In this document: positions 1 to 6,749 of the stretch, piece after piece
Position numbering within the stretch: position 1 is the first letter of the stretch
Layout of the letters: every line of letters starts with the position of its first letter
Source of the DNA: Bacteroidales bacterium UBA2716
GTDB lineage: Bacteria; Bacteroidota; Bacteroidia; Bacteroidales; UBA932
Length of the DNA: 9,776 nucleotides
Direction: 5' to 3'
NCBI GenBank assembly: GCA_002354005.1
Contig: DEKS01000089.1
Location: forward strand, 8,692 to 18,467
Position numbers and translations under genes: made by a program
The notes under the pieces: generated by a model
Databases searched by the model: none
Seen by the model: only the letters and a program-made list of their open reading frames with translations
Told to the model about the DNA's origin: nothing

Positions 1-1968
1 AACATTTGGGTGAACGGCTTCTGGCTGGGCACCGAGCCCAGCGGATACGCTACACAGGTATACGACATCTCGGAGTACCTCAATTACGGCGCGGAAAACG
101 TGGTGGCTGTCCGGGTGGACGCCTCCTTGGAGGAAGGCTGGTTCTACGAGGGCGCAGGCATTTACCGGCACGTCTGGCTGGAAAAGACGGCGCCCTTGCA
201 TGTGGCGCCTTTCGGCACGGCTGTGCACAGTACTTTTGCCGATGACAACGCCACGGTAACCGTGGAGGCTTCTGTCAAGAACGACGGCCTGCAGGAGACG
301 GCGTTTGCCCTTCGGCATAGCCTGCTGGATGCCGACGGGCGCTGCGTGGCGGCGGTTTCGGTACCGCAGGCGCAGGTGGCCGGAAAGGCGGTAGCGGCTT
401 CATCGGCACAGATGAACGTGCCATCCGTGCACCGCTGGAGCCTGGAGGACCCGTATCTGTATACGGTTCGCACAGAGGTGCTGCAGGGCGGCGCCGTGGT
501 GGACAGCTACTGCACGCGTACGGGTTTCAGGGACATCTGTTTTACGGCCGATGAAGGGTTTTTCCTCAATGGCAAGCGCGTGGAAATCAGGGGCGTAAAC
601 CAGCACCAGGACCATCCCGGGGTGGGCAGCGCCATTCCGGACGCGCTGCAGGTGTATCGGCTCAAAGAGCTTAAGAAACTGGGCGTAAATGCCGTCCGCA
701 CCAGCCACAATCCGGCTACGCCGGAACTGCTGGATGCCTGCGACAGCCTGGGCATCCTTGTGCTGGAGGAAAACCGCCTTACGGGGATCAATACAGAACA
801 TCGGCGGCTGCTCAGGCGCATGGTGGAACGGGACCGCAACCATCCCAGCATTATCCTGTGGAGCGTGGGCAACGAGGAGTGGGGGATTGAGTGGACGGAA
901 AAAGGCCGGCGGGTGGCGGCATCCATGCAGGCTTATTGCCATTTGCTGGACCCTTCGCGTCCGGTTACGGTGGCCACCAGCGGCGGGCCCAACATTGTTG
1001 AGGACGTAGATGTGGCGGGGTATAACTACCTCATTCAGAACAGGATTGATGCGCTTCATGCCCGGTATCCTATGCGACGCGCCCTGGGAACGGAAGAAAC
1101 CAGCGGCTGCGGGACGCGCGGGGTATACTTTGACGAACCCGGGCGCATGCAGGCGCTGAATCGCCGCTCCGACACCCGCGACAGCCTGTACAATGTCATC
1201 GGCCGTGGGTGGACCTACTATGCGGAGCGTCCCTGGCTGGCGGGCCTGTTCTACTGGACCGGTTTTGACTACAGGGGCGAATCCAATCCACTGGTGTTCC
1301 CGGCCACGGGTTCCAGTTTTGGCATCCTGGACTATTGCGGTTTTCCCAAGGACGAGGCCTGGTACCTTCGCGCCTGGTGGACGGAGGAGCCGGTGCTGCA
1401 CATTTTCCCGCACTGGAACCTGTCCGGCCACGAAGGTGAGCCTGTAAGTATTTGGGTATACAGCAATTGCGACGAAGTGTCGCTTACGGTGAACGGCAAG
1501 TCGCTGGGCAGGAAGAAGATGCCCTACGGCGGGTATCTGAGCTGGGATGCGGTGTATAAGCCGGGCTCGGTGAAGGCTGTTGGCTATAAGAACGGCCGCA
1601 GGGTGCGCACGGAGGTAGTGGAAACTACGCTCCCGGCCTCGCAGGTGGAGGTGGTGCCGGCCTTTGCGCAGGATGGGCTCACGGTTTGCACGGTGCGTCT
1701 TTTGGATGCCAAGGGCCGATGGGTCCCCGATGCCCGCCTCCCGCTTTCGCTAGCGGTTTCCGGCGCCGTGCGCATCCTGGGCGTAGGCAACGGCGACTCT
1801 GCCTGGCAGGCCCCCGAGCGCCCCGCAGACCCGGAGGCCCGCACCTTTGCAGTTTCTTCCTTCAACGGCCTCGCCCAGGTGCTGCTTCAAGGCCCCTCCG
1901 GCACCCTCACCGTTTCCGGTGCGGGGCTTCGGTCCGGCTCGCTTACCGTTTCCGGCGCAGTTCGCTAA
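1..1968 (+). CDS. GH2 beta-galactosidase-type glycoside hydrolase (5'-truncated)
   Basis: Likely an exo-acting glycosidase that removes a terminal sugar (beta-galactoside or related) from glycans, probably exported or periplasmic. The frame is open from base 1 with no start codon, so the N-terminus, with any signal peptide and part of the sugar-binding domain, lies outside the window. Visible order in the 655 codons: end of the GH2 jelly-roll with WFYEGAGIYRHVWL (about codons 45-60), an Ig-like domain (about 65-170), a TIM barrel with GVNQHQDHPG, VRTSHNP and LVLEENRL, then a DUF4982-like domain (about 480-545) and a final Ig-like domain. The acid/base is the first Glu of WSVGNEEWG (bases 874-876). 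The nucleophile is probably the first Glu of LGTEETSG (1093-1095), by analogy with GSET in relatives. The EENRL variant is typical of one GH2 subgroup. Family assignment is firm; substrate is inferred. Confidence 0.93.
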   Translation, partial: NIWVNGFWLGTEPSGYATQVYDISEYLNYGAENVVAVRVDASLEEGWFYEGAGIYRHVWLEKTAPLHVAPFGTAVHSTFADDNATVTVEASVKNDGLQETAFALRHSLLDADGRCVAAVSVPQAQVAGKAVAASSAQMNVPSVHRWSLEDPYLYTVRTEVLQGGAVVDSYCTRTGFRDICFTADEGFFLNGKRVEIRGVNQHQDHPGVGSAIPDALQVYRLKELKKLGVNAVRTSHNPATPELLDACDSLGILVLEENRLTGINTEHRRLLRRMVERDRNHPSIILWSVGNEEWGIEWTEKGRRVAASMQAYCHLLDPSRPVTVATSGGPNIVEDVDVAGYNYLIQNRIDALHARYPMRRALGTEETSGCGTRGVYFDEPGRMQALNRRSDTRDSLYNVIGRGWTYYAERPWLAGLFYWTGFDYRGESNPLVFPATGSSFGILDYCGFPKDEAWYLRAWWTEEPVLHIFPHWNLSGHEGEPVSIWVYSNCDEVSLTVNGKSLGRKKMPYGGYLSWDAVYKPGSVKAVGYKNGRRVRTEVVETTLPASQVEVVPAFAQDGLTVCTVRLLDAKGRWVPDARLPLSLAVSGAVRILGVGNGDSAWQAPERPADPEARTFAVSSFNGLAQVLLQGPSGTLTVSGAGLRSGSLTVSGAVR

Positions 1969-1971
1969 ACG

Positions 1972-2841
1972 CTAGTTCAGTGCTTCCAGGAAAGCTTTGA
2001 TTTGCTGGAGATTCTGCGCCTGCTCTTCCGGCTTAAAACCGTGTCCGGCGCCGGGAATCACGTGCAGGCGGGCGTTTTTGTAGGTCTTCACGGCGCGCTC
2101 GGAGTCTTCCATGCGCACCACCGGGTCTTGATCGCCCTGGACAATGAGGACGGGCCCCTTGTACTTCCGGATGATTTTAAAGATGTCTAAATCCCTGATT
2201 TCCAAGAAGAAACGGCGGCCAAGCGGGACGTTCCACAGGTAGGTGGTGTCCGGAATGTCGGCCACCGTGGGATAGCGCTCCTTCCAGTTGTCCGGAATGC
2301 ACAGTGCCGGATACACCAGCACTACGGCTTTCACCTGGTCCGGAATCTCGGCGCTGGAGAGCGCTGTCACAAAGCCGCCCTGGCTCTCCCCAATGAGGAC
2401 AATTCCGTCCGGGTCCACGTCCGCTTGGCTGCGGAAGTATCGGACAATGGCTTTGACGTCTTCTTTCTCGTCCAGGGCCGACATGTTCAGGGTGTTGTTG
2501 TCGCTCCGGCTGTGCACGGACCCGCAGGGAAAGTCGAAGACATAGACCTGATAGCCCAGGGCATTCAGGGTCTCGAAATAGGTGCGGCCGTAGTGATGCG
2601 TGCCGTTGAAGCCGTGGGAGATAATGGCCACGGGCTGCTTTTTGCCGGCATTTGCCGGCTTGCTAAGCACGCCGTAAATGCTGCGTGCACCGCTCTGAAT
2701 CCACAGCGTATCCTCCGTGGCGGGCTCCGTGAGCTTGCAGGTGCCGCTGCCACCTTCTTCTATCACTTTTTGTTTGACAATCTGTCCGGCGGCCGGTACA
2801 GTCAGAAGGGACATCAGGAGTACAATAAGGCTTTGTTTCAT
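1972..2841 (-). CDS. Secreted alpha/beta hydrolase, cinnamoyl/feruloyl-esterase-like
   Basis: A serine hydrolase of 289 aa, probably an esterase acting outside the cytoplasm. The start at 2841 is chosen because it gives a clean signal peptide (MKQSLIVLLMSLLTVPAAGQ); an in-frame upstream start at 2892 would put 17 extra residues before it. Visible motifs are the oxyanion-hole HG in SHGFNG (residues 75-80), the nucleophile elbow GESQG (Ser153), the acid in QGDQDPVV (probably Asp239) and the catalytic His in GAGHGF (His267). The stretch VFDFPCGSVHSRSD followed by MSALDEKEDV is the pattern of the family containing bacterial cinnamoyl/feruloyl esterases and related lysophospholipase-like proteins. 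It converges on the GH2 gene with 3 bases between stops. A role in removing acyl groups from plant glycans is inferred from family and neighbours; a general carboxylesterase is equally possible. Confidence 0.88.
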   Translation of the reverse strand: MKQSLIVLLMSLLTVPAAGQIVKQKVIEEGGSGTCKLTEPATEDTLWIQSGARSIYGVLSKPANAGKKQPVAIISHGFNGTHHYGRTYFETLNALGYQVYVFDFPCGSVHSRSDNNTLNMSALDEKEDVKAIVRYFRSQADVDPDGIVLIGESQGGFVTALSSAEIPDQVKAVVLVYPALCIPDNWKERYPTVADIPDTTYLWNVPLGRRFFLEIRDLDIFKIIRKYKGPVLIVQGDQDPVVRMEDSERAVKTYKNARLHVIPGAGHGFKPEEQAQNLQQIKAFLEALN

Positions 2842-2861
2842 GCGTTGTGTGTTGGTTGATG

Positions 2862-2869
2862 CAAACTTA
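2862..2869 (-). promoter_or_regulatory. Bacteroidota -7 promoter box for the alpha/beta hydrolase
   Basis: On the minus strand this reads TAAGTTTG, a perfect match to the Bacteroidota -7 consensus TAnnTTTG. It lies 20 bases upstream of the chosen ATG, which implies a 5' leader of about 15 nt with no Shine-Dalgarno sequence (it is rich in CA), as is common in this phylum. I see no convincing -33 TTTG at the expected distance. Confidence 0.55.
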
Positions 2870-3143
2870 CATAAAAAAGTTGAATTTCGCACTGCCGGCC
2901 CTACTTGAATCCTCTTCTCCTTCCTTCTTGGTCATGCAGTGCTGTCATCGTCCCACTCTTTGGACCCATAACAGCACCCGGGGGAGGGTAAGCATGCTGA
3001 GTGGCAAAATCCCGCTGGTTAGTAAGAGTCTGATTATTACCACTTTACTGAAAATCCTCGGCGCAAATAGAGCCGAGGATTATCTGCAAAATGCTGTGAA
3101 TCAAGCGTTTAGCGACCAGGCCCGGGAGCCGCGGGGGTGTTTG
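2870..3143. other. Gene-free stretch with no recognisable gene
   Basis: I find no credible gene, tRNA or mobile-element end here. Short ORFs on both strands lack family motifs. The stretch holds an inverted repeat at 2939-2977 (7-base arms GTGCTGT/ACAGCAC, 25-base loop) and a stronger hairpin listed separately. It leads into the decayed region around repeat copy A, so it may be gene debris too old to recognise. Confidence 0.5.
3053..3081. other. Perfect 10-bp stem-loop
   Basis: The arms AATCCTCGGC (3053-3062) and GCCGAGGATT (3072-3081) are exact inverse complements around a 9-base loop (GCAAATAGA). There is no T-run immediately after it on either strand, so it is not a classical intrinsic terminator. 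It could be a degenerate terminator or a protein-binding site. No intact gene end adjoins it. Confidence 0.6.
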
Positions 3144-3160
3144 AGGGGGCAGCGCCCCCT
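3144..3160. other. GC-rich 7-bp hairpin upstream of repeat copy A
   Basis: AGGGGGC and GCCCCCT flank a 3-base loop AGC. It sits about 10 bases before the point where copy A of the dispersed repeat becomes recognisable, where copies B and C carry different sequence (GTCCCCTTG). No T-run follows. Role unknown. Confidence 0.5.
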
Positions 3161-3170
3161 GTATTAATAG

Positions 3171-3254
3171 TGCGGGCAATGGGACAATTATCGAACCATT
3201 TTTGATGATTTTGAGGCTATTTATCTGTTTGGAGTACAAATAGATATAGAATAG
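3171..3254 (+). repeat. Dispersed small repeat, copy A (5'-truncated)
   Basis: Read on the + strand in the frame beginning TGC at 3171, this gives 27 codons from CGQWDN through FDDF and YLFGVQID to a TAG at 3252-3254. The same frame of copy B gives 27 codons from CG to its stop with no gaps; 14 residues are identical and about 5 are conservative. Upstream of the TGC there is an in-frame TAG, and the EAVPL segment seen in copies B and C is missing, so copy A is truncated at its 5' end and cannot be expressed as it stands. It contains a 10/5/10 inverted repeat (3222-3246), with one position that becomes a G-U pair in + strand RNA. Confidence 0.7.
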
Positions 3255-3293
3255 ACCTTCAAAAACAAGTTTCATGGTCATTTGAAATTTCAG

Positions 3294-3425
3294 CCATCCA
3301 TCGAGGGTGACCAGCCCCGCGTGCGTCCCTACGGAGCCATGATGCTCCGTATCGAGTGCAAGCTGGTGGAGGACAACCGTCCCGAAACCCAGAAAGCCCT
3401 CGTCGAGAAGATGCCGGTGCTATTC
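3294..3425 (+). pseudogene. Remnant of a pyridoxamine 5'-phosphate oxidase-like (FMN-binding split-barrel) gene, internally deleted
   Basis: In one + frame about 44 codons read as convincing protein with codon use like the neighbours (GAG, AAG, CTG, GTG, CTC). The sequence IEGDQPRVRPYGAMM matches the N-terminal strand pair typical of small PPOX-like proteins (...EGDQPRVRPFG...). The next part, LRIECKLVEDNRPETQKAL, resembles the later WLRIxxxLVEDDRxEAxKAM part of the same family. About 40 residues normally between them are missing, so the reading is an internal deletion. There is no plausible start, and the frame runs on antisense into yccF. Family assignment is from memory of the pattern, without a search. 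Confidence 0.55.
3330..3351. other. Inverted repeat at the deletion junction of the PPOX remnant
   Basis: TACGGAGC (3330-3337) and GCTCCGTA (3344-3351) are exact inverse complements around a 6-base loop CATGAT. This is the point where the N-terminal-like and C-terminal-like pieces of the PPOX remnant meet. No T-run follows, so it is unlikely to be the terminator of the minus-strand operon that ends at 3446. Confidence 0.6.
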
Positions 3426-3445
3426 GTTGAATGCCCGCACGCATA

Positions 3446-3814
3446 TCAGCGAATCTCTTTTCCGAATGGAAATACTGAACTGATGGCCATCTTGAAGTGC
3501 TGGAGTCCCCACGGGATGCCCACGATAGTGACACAGAAAAGAAGGCCAAACGTGAAATGCAGAATGGCTATCTCCCACCAGCCCAGAAGAATCCAGACAA
3601 GATTCATCAGCACCGACAGGCAGCCCGGTTCATTGGGGCCATTCACCAGTTCATGGCCAAAAGGCCAGAGCGCGTAAGTACCCAGCTTGAATAGCTGCAC
3701 ACCGAAAGGTATGCCGATGAGGGAAATGCACATCAGCAGGCCCACGAGATAGTAGATGATGGCGATGACAATGCCGCCAAAGACAAGCCAGAGGATGTTT
3801 CCGATAAACTTCAT
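3446..3814 (-). CDS. yccF: YccF-domain inner-membrane protein
   Basis: A 122-residue membrane protein built from two tandem YccF domains. The internal repeat is easy to see: GLLMCISLIGIPFGVQLFK...WPFG (about 25-53) against GLLFCVTIVGIPWGLQHFK...FPFG (about 90-118). Hydrophobic helices lie at roughly 5-35 and 68-100. The family is widespread in bacteria and its molecular function is not established. The protein is shorter than E. coli YccF (about 148 aa), mainly in the tail. It starts 20 bases after the MFS transporter stop on the same strand and is probably the last gene of the operon. The leader is AT-rich without a Shine-Dalgarno sequence. No clear terminator follows. Confidence 0.87.
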   Translation of the reverse strand: MKFIGNILWLVFGGIVIAIIYYLVGLLMCISLIGIPFGVQLFKLGTYALWPFGHELVNGPNEPGCLSVLMNLVWILLGWWEIAILHFTFGLLFCVTIVGIPWGLQHFKMAISSVFPFGKEIR

Positions 3815-3834
3815 TGCACGCGATTTTAATTGAT

Positions 3835-5022
3835 TTATGACTTATTTTTAAACGTGCGACGTATCAGCAGAAGACTGAGTACCAGCAGCACCGGGAAGAC
3901 CGAAGCTGCCAGCAGGCCGCTCTGGATGCTGTTTTCGCTGGAACGGGTACAAAGGCCCACCAAGGAAGGGCCCAATGTGCCGCCGGCATCTCCGGCCAGG
4001 GCCAGCAGGGCAAAGAGCGCCGTGCCGCCTCCCGGCATCCGGGCCGATGTAATGCTGATGGACCCGGGCCACATGATGCCCACGGCCAGGCCGCTCACCA
4101 TACAGCCCACAAAGGCCACCGCCGGAAGCGGAGAAAGGGAGGCTGTCAGATAAGCCGCAAAGCAAAGGACGCCGGCGCCCATCATATAGGCCGAAAGGTC
4201 CAGTTTCTGTCCCTTCTTCCCATACCAAAACCGTCCCAGTCCCATGCAGAAGGCAAATCCGCAGGGCCCGGCCAAATCCCCAATGGCTTTATCTACGCCC
4301 AGCGAGGCTTCGGCAAAGGCCGATGTCCACTGTGCCATCGAGCTCTCGGAAGCGCCTGCGGCCACCATCAGAACCAGGAAAAGCCAGAAAGTCTTGTTCC
4401 TCAGGAGTTGTCCCATGCTCATCCCTTCCGAATCGGCCACAATGGGGTCTATGGGGCAGGTTGCGAAATTCACGATGTTATAAAGCGGCACAAGGGCCCA
4501 GAGGCATGCCAGAATGCGCCAATTGTCCAGGCCGAAAAGCGAAAAGAACAGCGTGGAGCCCAGGATGACACCAACGGCTCCCCAACAATAGAAAGAATGG
4601 AGAAGGCTCATCATCCCCTCCTTGTTGGGGAAAGGACAGGCTTCGATGATGGGGCTGCACAGAACTTCAATGAGACCGCTTCCCACCGCATAAATGCCTA
4701 CGCAGATAAGGATTCCCACCAGCGGATGCGGAAAAAGCTGAGGCAAAAAGGCCAGTCCCGCCAGTCCTGCGGCCGATGTAATCTCCGAAACGATGATGCT
4801 CCTGCGGTAGTCCAGGTCCTTGAACTTGGCGCAGAGGAAGTCCGTCACCAATTGGACCACATAGAAGACCGCCGGAATCAGGGCCAGGCTGGCTATGGGA
4901 ATGTCGTATTCCCGGTGAAAAGCCAGAAACAGCAGCGGCGTGAAATTGGCTACGATGGCCTGGGTCACAAAACCCAGATAACAGGCCAACTTGGTCCTTT
5001 TGTAGGCGTTTATGTCTTTCAT
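3835..5022 (-). CDS. Major facilitator superfamily transporter (sugar-type)
   Basis: A 395-residue polytopic membrane protein with about 12 hydrophobic segments in two halves of six, split by the loop around residues 195-215 (CPIDPIVADSEGMSMGQLL). The N-terminus is short (MKDINAYKRTKLACYLGF). The late segment GIMWPGSISITSARMPGGGTALFALLALAGDAGGTLGPSLVG resembles the last-third GG/P-rich region of FHS (fucose-galactose) type and other Bacteroidota MFS sugar carriers. It likely moves a small solute, plausibly a mono- or disaccharide, across the inner membrane; the substrate cannot be read from the sequence. A GGGAG sits only 3 bases before the ATG on the minus strand. The start lies 21 bases after the stop of the DUF1349 lipoprotein gene, so the two are probably co-transcribed. 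Confidence 0.88.
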   Translation of the reverse strand: MKDINAYKRTKLACYLGFVTQAIVANFTPLLFLAFHREYDIPIASLALIPAVFYVVQLVTDFLCAKFKDLDYRRSIIVSEITSAAGLAGLAFLPQLFPHPLVGILICVGIYAVGSGLIEVLCSPIIEACPFPNKEGMMSLLHSFYCWGAVGVILGSTLFFSLFGLDNWRILACLWALVPLYNIVNFATCPIDPIVADSEGMSMGQLLRNKTFWLFLVLMVAAGASESSMAQWTSAFAEASLGVDKAIGDLAGPCGFAFCMGLGRFWYGKKGQKLDLSAYMMGAGVLCFAAYLTASLSPLPAVAFVGCMVSGLAVGIMWPGSISITSARMPGGGTALFALLALAGDAGGTLGPSLVGLCTRSSENSIQSGLLAASVFPVLLVLSLLLIRRTFKNKS

Positions 5023-5043
5023 CGGCTCCCGTATGACAAAAGG

Positions 5044-5760
5044 CTATTCCGCATCCGGCTGCTGGCCGTCATGCGCCTTCCACATGCATTCGGTAATCTT
5101 CATGTCCGAGAAGACAGCCGTAAAGGAAGACTCTTCCGGCGAGCAGGCATAAATACCGAAGCTGATGACATCGCTTGCGGCATACATGTGACAGATGCGC
5201 ATCTGGCTAAAGTCCACGCCATTGGTGGAGCACTCGATGCAGAAATCGTCCTCCCGGCGGGAGAAACGGTACCACATCGTCTTCACATCGGCCGATATGG
5301 CCGTCGTGGCCCAGTCTGAATAGCCGTTATTGGTAGCCACACTGCCCAAGTGCTGAAACGCCTCGTTTTCGAACTCCACCGAGCCCTTGAGCCAGTTCTC
5401 ACTGTCCAAGTACATGACAATGCCGCACTGGTCAAACCGCTGGTGACTCTGGGTAAAGTCTGTCTTTACCACAAAGCTGAAGAATTTTTCCCGGGTCTGC
5501 ATCTGCAGCACGGGAGCGTTGTCGTTCCGGAAATGGTAATAGGTGCGCTGCCACAGATCCGTGTGCGGAGCCGTTGTGATACAGATGGTTCCGTCCTTGA
5601 TTTCGCAGGAAGCGGGTTCCCTGGTCCATTTGAGCTGCTCCAGATTGATTTCTCCGCCGGCGGCAAGCGCCAACGACACGCTGTCGGTGAATTCTTTTTC
5701 TGCGCAGGAAATGGCGCACAGGCTCAAGGTCAGAATCAGGAACTTTGTGAAATTAGTCAT
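5044..5760 (-). CDS. DUF1349-family lipoprotein (concanavalin-A-like fold)
   Basis: A 238-residue predicted lipoprotein. MTNFTKFLILTLSLCAISC is a good SPII signal with Cys19 as the lipidated residue (AIS-C, an acceptable if imperfect lipobox). The start at 5760 is preferred because the alternative at 5778 would add MQNFDY, with an acidic residue, in front. The mature part matches the DUF1349 / 'regulation of enolase protein 1' family: CGIVMYLDSENWLKGSVEF (about 112-130), SDWAT (148-152), WYRFSRREDDFCIECSTNG, and FGIYACSP near the end. The fold is a lectin-like beta-sandwich also found at the C-terminus of some glycosidases; the biochemical role is unknown and carbohydrate binding is a guess. 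It lies between the APH-fold kinase and the MFS transporter on the same strand. A weak -7-like GAACTTTG lies just before 5760. Confidence 0.82.
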   Translation of the reverse strand: MTNFTKFLILTLSLCAISCAEKEFTDSVSLALAAGGEINLEQLKWTREPASCEIKDGTICITTAPHTDLWQRTYYHFRNDNAPVLQMQTREKFFSFVVKTDFTQSHQRFDQCGIVMYLDSENWLKGSVEFENEAFQHLGSVATNNGYSDWATTAISADVKTMWYRFSRREDDFCIECSTNGVDFSQMRICHMYAASDVISFGIYACSPEESSFTAVFSDMKITECMWKAHDGQQPDAE

Positions 5761-5806
5761 GTAATCAAAGTTCTGCATAAGGCTATATCTCTCTTCTATG
5801 ATTCAA

Positions 5807-6667
5807 TTAAAAAAACTTCATGAGGCTTCCGAGCAATATCCGGAAGTAGATTTTTTCCGGCAGGGTGGGCGGAACATAAGCAATCCGCGAAACAATGTCC
5901 ACCGCCCCGAAGCGTGCGGCTTCCCGGTCAAAGTCCCCATGCTCCTGCTTTCCGGTATAAGCCTTGGCGAAAGCGTCCCAGAAGTCGTGCAGTTGCTGCT
6001 GCGTCATGTGGAACAGTTCCCGGGCCTGTTTCATATTCGAATAAACGATGCAGGAGTTATACAGATGGCCGATGTCAAACATGGGGTCTCCCCAGGAAAA
6101 TCGGCCCAGATCTATCCAGTAGCACTTCCCTTCCGACAGGATGATATTGCCCGGCTGGAAATCTCCGTGTATGCAATGGGTATTCTCCGGCACGTTTTCC
6201 ACGAAGCGGCGGAGAATCTCCCGATTCTTGCGGCTGATGAACGTGGCCTTGTCCACAACACCCATGAACAGGGCCTTCTTGCTCGGGAAAACCGAGGTGT
6301 CGCAAGGCGTGGAAAAAAGAATCCTGCCCTGCTCGCAGAACAGCTGCGCCATTTCCTCAAGCCGTTCCGGCTGGTCATGGCAAATCCGGAAAAGGGACTT
6401 TTTGTTTTTGATTTTCTGCGAAACGGTGGCATAGGCATCCCCCACCCGGACCATCTCATACATGGCAGGAGTGGGCAGCCCCAGGCGGCTTACCGCCGCA
6501 GAGGTATCAAATTCCTCCTTAACAACCTCGTAGCTGCAGGAACGGCCGTTGTTCAGTTTCAGCAGCAGGTCCGGCTTTCCCGGATGCTCATAGGTAACGC
6601 CATTCCCACCCTCACCTACTTTTACCCATGAATCTAGATTTACTTCAGGATATCCTTTGTTTTCCAT
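5807..6667 (-). CDS. APH-fold phosphotransferase (aminoglycoside phosphotransferase/choline-kinase-like)
   Basis: A cytoplasmic 286-residue kinase of the APH superfamily. Visible motifs are a glycine-rich loop GEGGNGVTYE (18-27), a probable ATP-binding Lys in LLLKL (Lys37), the catalytic loop HGDFQPGN (167-174, Asp169 and Asn174), and the metal-binding Asp in WIDLGRFSWGD (Asp186). This set is intact, so it should be active. The overall pattern resembles the subfamily first noted as a paralogous group in Fibrobacter (TIGR02172). The substrate is unknown: this fold phosphorylates antibiotics, choline, homoserine and sugars, and I see no reason to call it a resistance gene. It is first in the minus-strand cluster, 46 bases before the lipoprotein start, which would suit a small-molecule kinase paired with the transporter. 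Its promoter almost touches the ATG. Confidence 0.85.
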   Translation of the reverse strand: MENKGYPEVNLDSWVKVGEGGNGVTYEHPGKPDLLLKLNNGRSCSYEVVKEEFDTSAAVSRLGLPTPAMYEMVRVGDAYATVSQKIKNKKSLFRICHDQPERLEEMAQLFCEQGRILFSTPCDTSVFPSKKALFMGVVDKATFISRKNREILRRFVENVPENTHCIHGDFQPGNIILSEGKCYWIDLGRFSWGDPMFDIGHLYNSCIVYSNMKQARELFHMTQQQLHDFWDAFAKAYTGKQEHGDFDREAARFGAVDIVSRIAYVPPTLPEKIYFRILLGSLMKFF

Positions 6668-6671
6668 AGTA

Positions 6672-6679
6672 CAAAGATA
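6672..6679 (-). promoter_or_regulatory. -7 box for the kinase operon, next to the ATG
   Basis: The minus strand reads TATCTTTG, a perfect TAnnTTTG. Only 4 bases separate its final G from the ATG at 6667. Since transcription in Bacteroidota starts a few bases after this G, the mRNA should begin at or within a couple of bases of the ATG. There is no alternative Met in the first 60 residues, and the glycine-rich loop begins at residue 18, so a much later start is not available. A clear -33 element is not seen. Confidence 0.6.
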
Positions 6680-6721
6680 ATCAATTCCCCATTAAAGACG
6701 GTTTCTGTCGCGTTTTTTTGG

Positions 6722-6729
6722 TAACTTTG
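6722..6729 (+). promoter_or_regulatory. -7 box of the small + strand unit
   Basis: TAACTTTG is a perfect TAnnTTTG, followed by C as in many strong Bacteroidota promoters. The predicted start is about 6733-6736, about 15 nt before the ATG of the 39-codon ORF. It is divergent from the kinase promoter, 42 bases away. The -33 region is only weakly matched (TTTC at 6702-6705). Confidence 0.5.
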
Positions 6730-6749
6730 CAAAGTAATTCCAAGCATAA

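Noticed and set aside
400..1431. Long minus-strand ORF (343 codons) inside the GH2 gene
   Set aside because: It lies wholly antisense to a clear GH2 domain, is rich in Pro/Arg/Ala/His as mirror frames of GC-rich genes are, and has no family motif.
2939..2977. 7-base inverted repeat GTGCTGT/ACAGCAC as a terminator
   Set aside because: The 25-base loop is too long, there is no T-run, and no gene ends nearby on a suitable strand.
2893..3170. tRNA, IS-element ends or CRISPR repeats in the gap
   Set aside because: I found no cloverleaf with a TTC-loop motif, no flanking target duplications with terminal inverted repeats, and no regularly spaced direct repeats.
3282..3677. 131-codon + strand ORF starting at TTG
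   Set aside because: Only its first third (about 3294-3425) looks like protein and is listed as a PPOX remnant; the rest is antisense to the convincing yccF gene.
4408..5319. 303-codon + strand ORF opposite the transporter and lipoprotein genes
   Set aside because: It covers parts of two genes with clear families on the other strand, and its composition is that of a mirror frame.
5798..6631. 277-codon + strand ORF opposite the kinase
   Set aside because: The minus strand has intact APH motifs across the same DNA; this frame shows none.
5807..6667. Calling the APH-fold kinase an aminoglycoside-resistance gene
   Set aside because: The fold is shared by choline, homoserine, sugar and other kinases, and nothing in the sequence or neighbourhood points to an antibiotic substrate.
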